Shown: positions 43,377-56,540, numbered from the stretch's first letter. The stretch: 64,000 nucleotides of DNA from Patellaria atrata CBS 101060 (GCA_010093705.1 MU006099.1:215344-279343); one strand, 5' to 3'. Numbers and translations are program-made. The notes: generated by a model not told the origin, from the sequence alone.

Positions 43377-44956
43377 ATGGCCTCGATATTTCAGTCCTTA
43401 CCTTTGCTGAAGAAAGCGGCTCCTCGACTATGGCGTCAGTTCTTCACCTGCAGAGCTTGCTCTCATCAACGATCAGTCGTACCAAAGCATGCACCCCGGT
43501 CCTTCAAGGCAACTCGACAGACTCCATTTCTCCAAGCTTTCAAATCGCCAACAAAACGCCTACTACACAATGCGTCGAGTTCTAATAAAGGGTCCCCTCT
43601 TAGTGAATTGAGTCGAGCCCTCAATCGGAACGCTTCGGACGAGAAGGAGTCTTTTTTCCCAGCCGTTACAAGCAAGTCAGTAGCATACTGGCTGCTAGGA
43701 AGCGCGGCGAGTGTCTTTGGCATCGTCGTATGGGGCGGTCTAACCCGACTAACGGAGTCTGGGTGAGATACTTTACATTCAATCTCATTCGACCTATCCA
43801 CTGACCTCCCCGAAGTCTAAGCATAACAGAATGGCGACCTGTAACCGGCTCTCTCCCACCAAGGAACTCTGAAGATTGGGAAGCGGAGTTCAGTAAATAC
43901 CGCTCCTCTCCAGAATTTCAACGCCTTAACCCTTATATGACATTGGAGGAATTCAAACAAATATATTGGATGGAATGGAGCCATAGACTGTGGGGACGGG
44001 TCATCGGTGTAACGGCGGTAGTACCCACAATACTCTTCATCGCTACACGGCGAGTTTCACGTTCAATGGCTTTAAAACTCACAGGAATTTGTGGTCTCAT
44101 AGGTTTTCAAGGGTTCATAGGTTGGTGGATGGTCAAGAGCGGTCTTCACGACGACTTATTCGCCCCTGGAAGCCATCCACGAGTGAGTCAGTACAGACTA
44201 ACCGCACATCTCGGTGCTGCTTTCATAGTCTACACTACGATGTTAGTATCCGCATTGAACATTCTTAAGGAACATACGTTGCTTCGCGACCCAGATGCCG
44301 CAAGGAAGTATATGAAGCTTCTCCAAGAACCCAAATACCAACCATTTAGGCGATCTACTGCCGCACTTACTGCTCTTATTTTTATAACCGCTATGTCAGG
44401 CGCATTAGTCGCCGGTCTTGATGCTGGGCTCATCTACAATGAGTTCCCCTACATGGGAGTGGGATTAACGCCCCCGAAGAAAGAACTATTTGACCCTTGG
44501 TATAGCAGAAAAGCTGACCAGTCAGATTTGTGGTGGAGAAATATGCTTGAGAATCCATCTCTAGTTCAGCTTAATCACCGCATCCTCGCTACGACGACGT
44601 TCACAGCTATTATGGTATTATTTGCATATACGCGGCTCTCTTCACGTCTTAGACCCCTGGTTACCAGAGACGTGAAGAAAAGCGTGACGGGTGTCGTCCA
44701 TTTGGTGTTATTGCAGGTCACTCTTGGAATCAGCACCTTGCTATATCTCGTTCCGACCTGGCTAGCAGCAACCCACCAGGCGGGAAGTCTGGCCCTATTA
44801 ACGGGGGCGTTATTACTGAACAACAAGAACTGGATTCCGAGAAGAACAGTTCTTTTGTTGAAACAAATGCAATCAATGGCCACTAATAAGTCCATAAACC
44901 GAACCTCAAAACTAAGATCAGAGAGTCATTCGCTTCGGAATAGCCATGTACATTAA
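43377..44956 (+). CDS. cox15: Haem A synthase, cytochrome c oxidase assembly protein COX15
   Basis: Exon 1 43377-43762, exon 2 43816-44956, a 53-nt intron. The acceptor CGAAG restores the family sequence GGLTRLTESG|LSITEWRPVTG. The product has 508 residues, typical for Cox15. A basic mitochondrial presequence is followed by eight membrane helices. His ligands are visible: WSHRLWGRVIG (EWSHR), TAHLGAAF, LNHRILA and ATHQAGSLAL, the four-His arrangement of the two haem sites. Also conserved: GLHDDLFAPGSHPRVSQYRL and AGLDAGLIYNEFPYMG. The enzyme oxidises haem O to haem A in the inner mitochondrial membrane for complex IV. It is divergently paired with the BTB gene. Confidence 0.97.
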
Positions 44957-45200
44957 GCGAAGATAACTCTAGGATTGCGAAGTGTGTTATAAACAGTGGG
45001 ACAGATCAATCTGTATTCCCCTCTGACGTGTAATTATTCCACTCTCCGTCTGTACTAACAAGTTGTTACAAAAGAGCATCCAATTGAGTTCACGCGAATT
45101 TAGCCTTCGGAATTGATAGAACCAACCGTGGCGAAGTTTGTGATGTAGCCATGTGTCTTTATACAGGATACCCAGTCGGGACAAAGTGATCTCCAGATAA

Positions 45201-47253
45201 TTACGTCCCTACATCGGCCGTTCCAATTTTCCTTTTTACCTCCATTTCCATTTTTATACCCGTTGTTGTTTCCTGATGCTCGTCACTGAGTGCTTGCTTT
45301 ACGATGAAGGGGCTCGCAATACAACCAATAGCCGCAACGCATGTATATAAGATCCACATATTCCTCAGACTCCATGCAAATGCTTCTTTGACGGCCATTT
45401 TGTGTGCAGGACCAGATATGTTCCTCACTAACATCACATTCGCCGCAGCATCGCCTCCAGAGAGTTCATGAGTGATGTTCGACGGTACACCAGCAGCTTC
45501 AAGCTTAGGAACCTGGATGTTCATGCTATTTTGGAAGACAACGCCACCTATCACAATCGAAAGCGATGTTGAGAGATTACGAACGAAACCTAAGGTAGCT
45601 GTAGCTGCGGCACAATCATCTTGAGAGACCAGTGCTTGAAGAGCGATCAGCGGAGGCTCAAAAAGCATTCCAGCACCGATTCCAGCTATTAGTTGAAATC
45701 CAACGATTTCAGCAATGCTTGTCGTTGCGTTGAAATGGATATATAGTCCATTCCCGATAGTAAGTAGTATCATGCCAATCCAAATAAGCTCGAAATAACG
45801 TCCGGTCCTATGGATTAATAGTCCTACCGTGATCCCCATCAATGCCTCTGTTATAGTAATGGGCAAAATTAATACACCCGATCGTAGCGGGGAAGCTTCC
45901 TTGACTGATTGGAAGTATAGAGGTAAGTAATACTCTCCAGCGATGAATACCTTTCGTTTCATTAGTTTACATGTTATTCAGAGAATGAAAATTGGCACTT
46001 ACGAAGCCCTGCGCAGAGCAAACGAGTAGACTCGCAACATTAGATCTATGATGAAATAGTCTCAAAGGCATAAGTGGAAACCTAGCCAGTTTCTTCTCAC
46101 TGTAGATGAAGAATATAGACATCAGCGCGCCGATGACCACTAGGCAAATCACCTTAGGCGAATCCCATGGGAATGTGACGCCTCCGAAGTTGAGTCCAAT
46201 CAAAAGCATCAGCATGAAAGCAAGGATTGATATGCTTCCAAACCAATCGATAGCCTTGATGCCTTCTTTGACCTTTGTGCGTGGATTATGCACATCTAGA
46301 AAGAATAGGAGTAGCAAGAATGTGGAACCGGATACGGGAAGGTTTATCCAGAAACTCCACCGCCAGGAAACTAGTTCTGTAAAAGCGCCGCCTAGGATGG
46401 GCCCAATACCACCTGCGAGTGCCCACATCATTTCTAATAATCCTAAGTAGAGACTTCGACTTCTGCATGCATTCGATCATTAGCATTGAGCTAGGTATAA
46501 AAGGGCCGCCTGATGCTCCCCAAACTCAGAGAGCAACATCCAAGTAGAAGCACTTTCTACGTACCTCATACTAAACAGATCACTAAGAACGATATTAACC
46601 AGCTGGATCAATCCTCCACCAGCCGCACCCTGCAAAGAACGCCCCACAATCAACATACGCATAGATTTGGCTGTCGCGCATATGATCGAACTCGCAAAAA
46701 AGGTAGCTACCGCGGACAGCAGAATAGGTTTGCGACCCCAGATGTCAGAAAGCTTGGCCCAAATTGGTGCCGCAGCCGCATTGGCGAGCAAGTACGCTCC
46801 ACCGATCCAGGTGTACCCCGATGCGGAGTGCAGTTGTGCGGATATAGTGGGAATAGCGGTGGCGACGATGGTTTGATCTAGAGCTGCTACGAAGAGGGAA
46901 AGCTGATGAGTAGTCAGAGGGTCAGATGATCGGAGGATCAAAAGGTCAGATGGTACTGTAGTACTCATGATAAGAAAATGAGGGGCAGGGGAGGGCTCAA
47001 ATTATCATTGGAGGAGTCATACGAAGAGTGCTGTGAGGATAGCAAGCATGCGGAATTTGCTGCGTTCCTTTGGCCGTTCCGTGGGGGTTCCTCCCTCCCC
47101 TAAGGGGATCATTTCGATCTCAGTTGCTCCAATTCCCGTGATATCTGCCATTGGAACGGTTATAGATTGATAGGCGGGAGCAGCTTCAGAAGTGATGGGG
47201 GCATCACAGCTATTCGCTTTGGAAATACCGATATCATCTTGAGAATTACCCAT
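45201..47253 (-). CDS. MFS transporter, DHA2 (14-TM multidrug efflux) family
   Basis: Four exons fit: 47253-47023, 46902-46565, 46462-46003 and 45950-45201, giving 592 residues. The N-terminal tail is acidic. Motifs: LFVAALDQTIVATAIPTI (the DHA2 'LD-TIV--ALP' motif D1), GGAYLLANAAAAPIWAKLSDIWGRKPILL (motif A), GRSLQGAAGGGL, then GPILGGAFTELVSWRWSFWINLP (motif C), followed by helices to FIVKQAL and a hydrophilic tail. The donors are GTATGA, GTACGT and GTAAGT. Substrate not predictable; relatives export drugs, toxins or siderophores. No biosynthetic genes flank it, which argues against a cluster-specific pump. The start at 47253 (MGNSQDDIG) is chosen because the upstream in-frame ATG (47322) would add an unlike leader. 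Confidence 0.9.
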
Positions 47254-48199
47254 TCTTGGGTTGGTGAGAAGGACGAGTAAGATAGTTCTAGATATTTTCG
47301 ATATACCTAAGAATGCTCTCACGTATATATATATATATACAATGTTGTGATTAAATTGTGATTAAAAAAGAAAAAAACAAGCACGTGTAGAACTAATGCA
47401 GTTATTAAGGGCGTTTAGCTTTACCTAAAAGGGAATAATAATTGGAAACTTGACTTTCTAAAACTAACTGCATCAATGATAGAGAGAATTAATCATAGAA
47501 ACTCGGTTGGCCATAACTCTAAAACGACCTCATAGGGATTGGAACTTAGCAACTCCTGCTTTACATCCATATCTTGATAACTTTGCACTGACGGACGATA
47601 GACGATAGGAAGTACAAACATGAACTGGTACCGTGATATTGGTTGCTCAAGAAATCAAACGATGCAAACATAAATCATGTGCGCATCATCCTTACGAAGA
47701 AAAGTCGAAGAATATTCTAGCCAAGACGCCCAGGTCACCCCTGTCCATGTCGAGCAAAACTTCCCGAAAGTTGGGCTTCGACAACACAAGTGAATGAAAG
47801 AAACACCATGATTTCACTTCGCGCAAACATATATGCTCCTTCCAACCATCACCTTGATACGCTCATTATTCTGAAAGATTATAAGAGCTTTTGTCTCACA
47901 TGTCTTTCAAAAGTCAAACCTCAGCCGTTTGTAATTTTCGTGACGCGTTTAACCTTTGGCACGCGACAGAAGTCACTTCGTGCGAATTGGTGAATTGATT
48001 TTTTAACCACAGTCTTCATTCTTCACCATTTCTGCAGTGGTTAACAGTCGAGTGATCGCAAACGAGTCATACGTCTCTTGACTCGTTTCTACATCAACGT
48101 AAGTTCCAATGGCTTCGCTATCTTACCAGTTTCTTGCATCTGCCGTTCTATTTCCTTAATTCTCAATCGCGCCCGTCATTCGCTTTCTATGCCGCGACA
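47254..48199. other. Intergenic with a short TA repeat
   Basis: Divergent promoter region between the DHA2 transporter and the roadblock-like gene, about 950 bp. A (TA)n run of about 16 bp lies at 47322-47339. No gene seen. Confidence 0.5.
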
Positions 48200-49428
48200 A
48201 TGAGCAACAAGTACTTCAATTGTAGACCACGTCATCAGACACGGAGCGTATACCCTCCGTGCAATGCATACAATGGTCCATTAGATAGATTCTTCTTTGT
48301 TGCGCCAACAATGATCACCCAAGCGAACCATGACCCTAACTGGGCCCTATCAGAACAGCAGATTCAACAAGCCGCCAGGTTAGACAGATTAGAGCCATCA
48401 ATCGAAATTCCAGAGCACGACGCCGAGTCCGTAGATACCTGCTCAACAACTCCAAAGGCTTCTACGACCAGGCCTTCCACTCGTGAGACAACCCCAGAGG
48501 GACTCATCTCGAGATCCATCCGATCATCCAGGTCCCGCACATCAGGCCCGCTGTCTTCGCAAACTTCCTTCAGCTCGTCCAGCTCGCTGCCTTACAGCTC
48601 ATTTCCATACAGCGAGAATTCGGAAACGACCGTGAGCTTCCAGCGACAATCTAACTTCCAGCCAGCCCCTAATCCATTGTTGCGCCGACGCGAACCATTG
48701 TTGCCTCGTCGCGAACGGAGAGTTGGCTATACGACGATGTTGAACTCCAAGAAGTTGACAGAGCTGCTCACTGAGAATGAACATCCACAGTTCTATCCCC
48801 GCATGTTGTAAGTAAGATTCAGCTTTTATCCTATCACTTGTCTAATCCTTAAAGCATCATGTCGCCCAATGGAACGTTGATCGCGTACCGTAAGCAAGCG
48901 GACGTGAAAATGCTTCGTGACCAGGCAGCATTGATCTCCCTAGCGTGGAAAGAGGAGGATATGAAGCTTAAGATGGAGCATTCGGAAGCCACTACTGAAC
49001 AGGAACCGACGAACGAACCGGTACTTCAAACCCTCACGATCGAGTCTGAGAATAACAACATACTCGTCCGCGCAATTCAACCAAATCTCCTTCTTGTCGT
49101 CATTGGTGGTGTCCCGCCCAGTCGTAAGGTCGGATTCAAAATCACTCCCGAAACCGTTGGTGGACAACGTTATCCTTCCCCGGCTCTCCCAGATAACGTC
49201 AGTACTCCGAGCCCAGAGCGAGTTCCCCCACAAGGAGGCTCCCCTAGAGGAGGCTATTCAGCAAGTACATCCAGCCCAAAGGCGGCTAGTGTCATGAGTG
49301 ATAGGGAGAAAGACATGAAGCTCGGTCTTCTTCATATTCAGCGTAAGAAGTTGGATGCAATCTCCGACTATATCAAGAATGAGTTTGACAAAGCTCACTT
49401 TGTCATGCCAGAGGAATCGTTCCGCTAA
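48200..49428 (+). CDS. Roadblock/LAMTOR2-like domain protein
   Basis: Exon 1 48200-48807, exon 2 48855-49428, a 47-nt intron (GTAAGT...TAAAG), 393 residues. The N-terminal 180 residues are Ser/Pro-rich and disordered. Then the domain: TMLNSKKLTELLTENEH, FIMSPNGTLIAYRKQAD (spanning the splice), LRDQAALISLAWKE, LTIESENNNILVRAIQPNLL and LVVIGGVPPSRK. This order (helix, beta hairpin, helix, paired strands) matches roadblock/LC7 proteins, which scaffold small GTPases at endosomes or act in dynein motors. The match is from recall of the fold and motif pattern, not a search. A C-terminal helix (LGLLHIQRKKLDAISDYI) closes it. The upstream ATG near 48189 is out of frame. Confidence 0.6.
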
Positions 49429-50293
49429 TTCTTCAACTAACAGCTCCAAGGACTTTCACAGCGATTGGGGAAGGTCTTCTCAGGTCTAGGGCGTTATTTC
49501 TGGATATCACGCAGACTTCAAGGTTCACGGCGGGTTTCTTTTCAACATTATACCACCTCTGTTATGGAGTCTTTACCAGGCATCATTGCGAGTTAAGCGG
49601 GTTGCATGGCCATGGGTAGACATTTTGTGTTTTCAGACGTGACGCGCTTCTTGTGCTGACAATGTTCCCTACTCGAGAACCATTGCAATGCGCTTGGAAG
49701 TCGTTGATACTTCAGTGCGTGAAGTTTGGATTCTCTCTTGGAATAACTTGAGTACCTTAATTAAAATGTAAGCATCAAGTTTGCATAACATTGAGGTACC
49801 GAGAGCGTGATTCGTGTCCATTGACTAACAAGGTATCCTTTTTGAGTAAAGAGCCGAGGTCTGGCTGTTTTTGACGGAGCTATGACCGTAGTTCTCGTGA
49901 TGTCATTATGGGGATCCTCCATTATTACGGAGTACTTCAAAATGACGGGAGCCGCACCTGCAGGAACGTTCAAAATACGATTCTACTTCCTCTTGCCCTC
50001 ACACCTCACTCCGAAACTTCTCCAAATCCCGAATAATCCATCTATCACCGGAAAGCCGAAGTTGTTGATGTGAGCTGCATCATAATCATCATCATCTCCA
50101 TCATCCTTCCCTAGTCCCAAAGCAAAAACGGTTTCCCCACGTATCGCTGACGTATCCTTGTGTCCCTAGATTCGTTCCAACACCAATCACAACAATCCCC
50201 CGTCCCGCAAGCCGCGCCCCCCCCCCCTCAACACGACCTGAAGTTCTAGACGATAAACGAATCCTTACCTTACTTTATATAATAACATTCACC
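49429..50293. other. Intergenic, no gene seen
   Basis: This holds the 3' UTR of the roadblock-like gene and the promoter of the small mitochondrial protein. A C-run of about 11 bases lies near 50217-50227. No gene recognised. Confidence 0.5.
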
Positions 50294-50819
50294 ATGTTCA
50301 GGCAACTCTCCAAAACCACCTTCCGCCAAATGGCCTACGTGCACCATCCGCGCGCTACTTGTCCTCCTGGCACTAAAATAAGGAGCGTTCGTCGCTTCCA
50401 CCGTGCACCAGTTGCATATGCACGAAAGGACACCCAACACAAGGACAGCTTGAAGCCAGATAGGGCCGAATACAGCCAGAGCGGTGGGGACGACGCGGCT
50501 GCAAAGACAGAAAAGGCAGCTTTCGATCCCAATCAGACGAGACCTGAGCATGAGGAACCGACTGCGAAGCAAGAGAGCGGAGGAACTGATGTGAGCGATG
50601 TAAATGTCATATCTCTCACTAAGACCCCAGGTACTAATGATTCCGTAGGCTGGCAACCCCCTTAATGTAAGCCCAGGAAACAAGGACGTCAGCGAAGCTC
50701 AGCCAGACAAACAACAACAATCACACAGGTCTACAAGTGAGTCAGGACAAGGTTCAAGCAGAGGGAGAACCAGCGGTTCAGGCGGCGCACCAAAAGCTGG
50801 AGGGGGTAAAAGTGGTTAA
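50294..50819 (+). CDS. Small mitochondrial-targeted protein of unknown function
   Basis: The first exon starts at 50294 with a strong mitochondrial presequence (MFRQLSKTTFRQMAY, then many Arg and His, no acids until about residue 45, RRFHRAPVAYARKD). A GTGAGC donor (about 50590) or the GTAAAT donor 9 nt later joins a CCGTAG acceptor to a frame with GNPLNVSPGNKDVSE and a Gly/Ser-rich end, stopping at 50819. Without splicing the frame ends at 50665 with unlikely sequence. The product is about 155 residues, mostly charged and disordered. Proteins with this plan are seen in other filamentous ascomycetes, to my recollection, but no function is known to me. Confidence 0.65.
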
Positions 50820-53800
50820 GGAGTCTATCGGTAGCAATGCGTTCGACTCTTTATATGCATTCGAATTGGAGTTCTTGGGTGGTTTTCAGCTTCTGGAGTC
50901 GATATATTAGCGTCCTTGACCCTATGTCAGGTTCCACGGGTGGTTTGCGGTCACAACACCAAGCTAGATATACAAAAGCTACATTGTTCGACTCTATTCC
51001 CTTTCCCATTCCACTCCCTCATAGCGTCTATGACAGTAGAGCTGAAATGCTCGGATGGCGACACGTGATTACAAATCACGAGGAGGCGATTAGAAAAAGT
51101 TTTGTTGAGCGCATCTAATGATGAGTTTTCCAACCCCTTGTTCTCCTCCCATGTTGTTTTTCACGTATTTGCTTTGAAATGCGGAGATAGGACAACAATC
51201 CTGTCGCCGCCGCCACATTCAACAGCTCACCTCCTCGGAGTGTTACTCCTACGGGGCTTTTACGCACTTCCGCGGCTGTACTAAAAATTCCCCACGGGCG
51301 GTCAGGATAGAATCGCGATAGATACTATTACTGCAAGTGCAACCCAAAGAGTGGAAAAATCGATATCAGTTCTGATGGTACGAGGTGGAACTTTCAGCTA
51401 TCGGACTTCCCTCGTCTCCTGCCGATTTCACCGGCCGATCGAGAAATCACATTGATATGTGTCGTTGATGAACTGCAGGATCTACGATATAAGCAACAAC
51501 TCAGCTGTGTTTATTCAATGGATAGCATCGTCTGCAACGAAAGGCTGCATGTCGATGTATTCAGCCGCTGTACGCTTGCCGTTCCATCCGGTCTAGAGCA
51601 GAAGGAAGCAATCCTTTGGGAACAGTAAGTGAGGTTGTCACTATCATTGTATCTGCCCTGATTGATATTTTGAGTGAGTTTGCAATGTCGCTTTTCTTCT
51701 GTTAACGTAAACGGGTCTCTCATTTCAGTGCTCAATGCAGGCCAGTTACACGCCTGTCAGTTACACGCCTGTCAGTTTCGTATCGGTGAATTACACTATC
51801 AGTCTCTATCAGCCTCGTAACGTCCCTTTAGCTATTAGACTGAGACGGTAGCACGATGTTCTCGAATCCACCGTCATACAATTCTCTCATGTTTCATCGT
51901 TAGTGTCTACTGACGTATTTATTTACTGTATTAGCTCATTGAACCCTTCATTTGAGCACAAGCTCAGTTACTTTAGTTGCGATGGGTCATTTCTTCATAG
52001 TCTTGTCTCCATAGTATAGGCAGTAAACCTTACATTACCTATCGTACGCAGATCCTTGCGTCAAGAATTCAGTCATGTGAGGGACAACCCCGAAGAGACA
52101 TGCGGGAACGAATGAAGTACGGCCCTTCTTATCATCATAGCTCTCCACGACGATAGCAAGGCTGGATAGGATAGTCGGCGTATATCATATACAGCGGGAC
52201 CCCGAGAGCACGAACCGCTAAGGTGATATATCAGCAGTGTCCAGCCTACTGGAATCTGCAGTCTGCTTCTAGAGCAGTTCCAACCCAAGGACTAAAGGTA
52301 ACTCGTAAGGCGGAAAGGAGCAACAGGAGGACGGATGGTCCGTTACGCTTGTTCACATAGCCTTTTAGGTGATGCTGGGACCTCCCAGTCAGCTTTTGGA
52401 TTTTGCACAGCGTGTTTAAGCTACACAACCCGCTCTCCTCGCATTCTCAAGGTATCCTCGCCTGTTCAAAGGGATGTCGATACTTATAGAGGAAAGCCTT
52501 CAATATGATTAGCTTTTTCACTTACTAGATTATTGTATCATAGCTCTCCTGCGTGACGCACTGAATATATACATACCATCGTCCGCCGCATACAAAGATA
52601 GGGCGAAGGCTTGATAGGGTGCAGTTCCCGAGTTTGTCATAGTCCAGATGGCTGTGCGCAAAACTGCGCATCACGGGTTTACTCCGTGGTTTCACAGATG
52701 AGAATCATGGTAATCCATTACAAAGATTTGGATAGAATGGCTGAAGGCATGGAAACCGCTTTAGGTTAAATTTTTTTTTAAATTTTTTTTTTTTTTTGAC
52801 TTCTCAAAGAAATCATAGTAGCTGCACATGTTCAGCCCGGTCGATAGAGCTTCGCTTTCTACTCTGTACTCGGACGCTTTCAGTAACTATACCTTTACTA
52901 TAGAGCTCGTAACATCAACCTACGAAGGCTATGTGATGTTAGACAGGGAAGATCTCGTCTGATGGAAGATGGTGGAGTGTCCCTCAGCAGTTCTAGCTCG
53001 TGGGACGGATGAAGTACAGTACGGTAGTACGTGAACGCTGGCATTCGTGCTGCTTTGAAAACTACGTGCGATGCAGAGCATTGATCACTTAAGGGATCGA
53101 AAAGATATTATAAAAATGTTTAGCCCCGGTATTCCACGTTTTTGCCACTCCCCAACACCGTTCCGGAGAGTTGACAATCCCGGTCCGCATCGTGCATCAA
53201 CGATTCGGCTAGATTTTCCTTCGGCCCTCCAGTAGGAGACATCCTTCAAACAGCCTCACCACATCTGTAACATCTTCATCCGACTTAACGATATATCATT
53301 TGCTCAATATTTCACTACCTTCCCTTTTCTTCATATACTATTCAGGAACCGCAGCGCGGACCTTGCAGTAATAATCGTTACTAATGGCTGAATCTTCGTC
53401 TGACAACGATCGGCCACACCATCATCAACGAAACACGATGATTCCCAGCTGCTGAGTGCTATTTCTAGCATATATCCCAGCTGTTCACCTGGTACCTCTC
53501 TGACCCAAAGGTCTGGTCCGGCAAGAGGTCTAAGATGGTATTTCAGCAATGTACTATAGCTCTATCCTCATGGGAGTTGTAATCTCTTTAATGGGGAGAG
53601 TCAAACGGTAGGTCCATAGTCCGTACGTCTACGTAACTGGACACTGGCATTAGAACTCGGTCTCAGTGCTACAACTGCCTTTAACAAAAACGGGATCTGC
53701 AGAGCTTCGACCAACATATGTACGTCCGTTCTACTTGTGTTGGTACTTTATAGGCCAAGGCCATCCGAGTATGGGTAGATGGGGCCGTAAGCCTGTCGTG

Positions 53801-53983
53801 CACGTCTTCCGAAGTATTCGTGCGGACGCATATGTCCTCGAGGACTCGTACTTCTGCAGGGCAGGTAGGTTCTTTGTTTCACATATACCTGTCATTTTCT
53901 GCTCTTTTCTACAAATTCATTTATTGAATCAAGCCTCCCACTTCTTGGAAAACCTATGTGAACCTCTTAGGTAGTCAGGTATC
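50820..53983. other. 3.2 kb without a supported gene
   Basis: Only short frames without domains. It includes a 15-bp tandem repeat (51743-51777) and poly-T/poly-A tracts (52768-52798). It may be long regulatory DNA for the 7-TM gene or decayed sequence. No tRNA-like cloverleaf or transposon ends were recognised. Confidence 0.45.
51743..51777. repeat. Exact 15-bp tandem repeat
   Basis: CAGTTACACGCCTGT occurs twice in a row (51743 and 51758), and a third copy begins (CAGTT) at 51773. Confidence 0.85.
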
Positions 53984-56161
53984 ATGTCCGGTCATTCGGG
54001 TACAGTTCACAATAGGACGGTGCCTTGGGTACCTTTAGATGACTTCGACTGGTCCTATGACCGAAAAGGCCCTCTACCATGGAATATAACGGTTTGGTGA
54101 ATAGAAGTCTCTTTGAATAAAACGTCTGTAGAACTCCACTGACTATCGTATAGGTCTTTACTAGCAGCTTTCACCGCAGTTCCCCTATGGATGACCTTGG
54201 AATTAACCATATGGTGTCTCTATACTTTCAAAAAATGGTCTGGCTCTTACTTCTGGAGCGTCCTCTTGTGTACCTGGGGCGTGACCATTCACGCAATTGG
54301 GTTTGTTCTTAGGTTCGGTGTAGACGCCGGCTGGATTCTTACTACCACTCTCATAGAGTCGGGATGGGTACTTATGGTGACTGGATTTGCTTTAGTACTC
54401 TATTCCCGTCTACATTTCGTCGTAAAGAATGAGCTATTGCTCACTTTCGTGCTTGCTATGATCATCACCGATGGGTTCCTCTTCCACATACCAACAGTCA
54501 CTTTTGAGTTTCTTGTCGCAAACGACTCAACGCATGCAAAGTACGTACCTTATCTCGAGACTATGCATCGAGTACAGATTGTTGGGTTTTCAGTCCAAGA
54601 AATCTTCATCGGCGGCCTCTATATTTACCAAACTCTCAAGTTCCTGAGAGGCAATTTGAATCGAGCAATGCGTAGGACCGTGGCCCTCCTTATCATCGTC
54701 CAGATTGTCATCATCATCTGCGATGTAGTCGTCACTTCCTTGATCTACCTGGACTATTATACCTTAAAAGTCCTTATCCACTCTTTCGCTTACGGATTGA
54801 AACTCCATCTCGAATTCGTCATCCTCAACAGCCTGAAGAAGCACATCACCAAGGATGGCATGACCAGTCGTGGTATGGGGATCCTAGATAGTGGGGAAAC
54901 AGACCTTACTCGCACCCTTACTCCAGAGACGCCGAGTAGCAAACCCTTACGGAAGAAATATTCCTCCTCGTTCTCTACCATGACGGTCACCGCTCCCAAT
55001 TCTCCGCAGAGCATGAATGAAAAGGGGTCTCCACGTATTCCGCGAAAGTTAACTAAAAGGTCACGCTCCATCATAGCAGCGAGCGGGCACTTCTCATGGG
55101 ATCACGATGCGCAGACTCCAGTCCGGACCGTCTCTGCCGCAAGCACTACTCACCGGCTCCATCCCCGGGCTCGCTCGAGTCATAGTAATCACAGTCATCA
55201 CGACACGAACATGCACCCCTCTGACACCATCACTTCGAGGACCCAGCTCCCTCATCTGGAGCCTACAGCATCTCATCTCGTCGACCTCGGCTTGCCGTTC
55301 CTCGAGACGCTAGAGAACACGTCACTGAGCCAGGAAGAACCAAAGACGAAAGAGGGACCCCTGACCAGCCACCCTGCTGTCTCGCACGTCGATTTCGACG
55401 TCGAGAAACAGCTCGGCAGCCCGGGTCCCGTATTCGTGGAACGAACCTCAGCCGAGAGCCTAGTCGACCCAGACGTCCAACGCCAATACCTTGAAATCGT
55501 CCGCTCCAGCGAGCGCATGAGCGGCCAAACCCTCATCCCCCACGGATCCCACGAAACAGACACAGTCACTTTATCCGAGATCCTGCACCAGGGTCCTCCA
55601 ACCGACCCTCCTATACCCTCTCCCCAGCAGCCCAAGACAATAGACCCGAGAACCTCGACCCAGCAACCCCCAAACCCGGCAAGGGAATCCGCAATCACCC
55701 TCACGGAGATGCTAGCTTCGGATCCACCCACCGCGCCCCCGACTTCCCCGCCGCCCCCGCCACCACTCATCTCGGCGCGCCAGTATCTCGAAATGCTCCG
55801 CGCCCTCGACCACGCTGCTGCCGCTTCCGATCCTTCGTCCCCTGTTTCCCCCTCATCGCCGACATTACCGGCTCCCACTAAACACACGAGGGCTGTCTCG
55901 TTGCCTGCGCAGGCGGTCGCGCGGACGGAAGGTGAAACCACAACAGAGACGGGGGCGAATGAAGGGGAAACTAAGGACGAGGGTACAGTGGGGGGAGCAA
56001 CAAATGGGAATAAGGCAGAAAACTCCCGTCGGCCGTCCCGTCCGCTCTCGCTCCTTGTTGAGGGCACGTTTTCTGCCCGGCCCGACTCGTGGGCTATCGA
56101 GAAGCACTTTTTGGGCAATTGGCCGCTTTGTGAACGGGATGGGGGAAATGGTCCTGTTTAG
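53984..56161 (+). CDS. Fungal 7-TM integral membrane protein with long cytoplasmic tail
   Basis: Exon 1 53984-54096, exon 2 54154-56161 (intron GTGAAT...TATAG, 57 nt), 706 residues. The junction restores TM1 (WNITVWSLLAAFTAVPLWM). Seven hydrophobic helices follow to about residue 265: WSVLLCTWGVTIHAIGFVL, WVLMVTGFALVLYSRLHFV, LLLTFVLAMIITDGFLFH, VGFSVQEIFIGGLYIYQTL, RTVALLIIVQIVIIICDVVV. This plan fits a fungal-specific 7-TM family of unknown function (DUF7703-like, by recall). The 430-residue tail is Ser/Pro-rich and carries two copies each of two short motifs: ARQYLEMLR/QRQYLEIVR and TVTLSEIL/AITLTEML. Receptor-like signalling is possible but not shown. It converges on the zinc-ribbon-like gene (380 bp). 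Confidence 0.8.
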
Positions 56162-56540
56162 TGGTTCTGTTTGGAAATCTATGTGAAAGGGGGGGTAGGA
56201 TGGAGGAGGTGGTTTTGTCGGATATATATTATTTGATGTTTTTTTTTTTTTTTTGCAGGTGGGATTATGGTGTGTTTGGAGTTTCGTTTATACATTATAC
56301 TTGATGGAGTTTCGAAAGTGGACATTACAGTCTTGGGTTTAAAGTCTATTTGTTAATTCTCGTTGGTGGAGTTATGATGGATGGATGGATGGATGGGTAT
56401 ATGTTATTAGATGTTGTATGATATTTGGTGATGTCGGGATAGAGTTATAGTACCCCTCACAAAGAACATTTTACACCTTCCATTTCTCATAACAGATCCA
56501 ACTCGCCTATGGTAATCGAGCTAATACGGCGACATCCAGT
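56162..56540. other. Convergent 3' region with simple repeats
   Basis: A T-run (about 56238-56255) and a short (ATGG)n run (about 56375-56395) lie between two convergent genes. Confidence 0.6.

Noticed and set aside
45201-50819. A secondary-metabolite cluster around the DHA2 transporter
   Set aside because: The neighbours are COX15, a roadblock-like protein and a small mitochondrial protein; no synthase or tailoring genes are present.
55273-56118. 281-codon frame on the minus strand
   Set aside because: Antisense to the Ser/Pro-rich tail of the 7-TM protein; GC-rich biased codons open the opposite strand.
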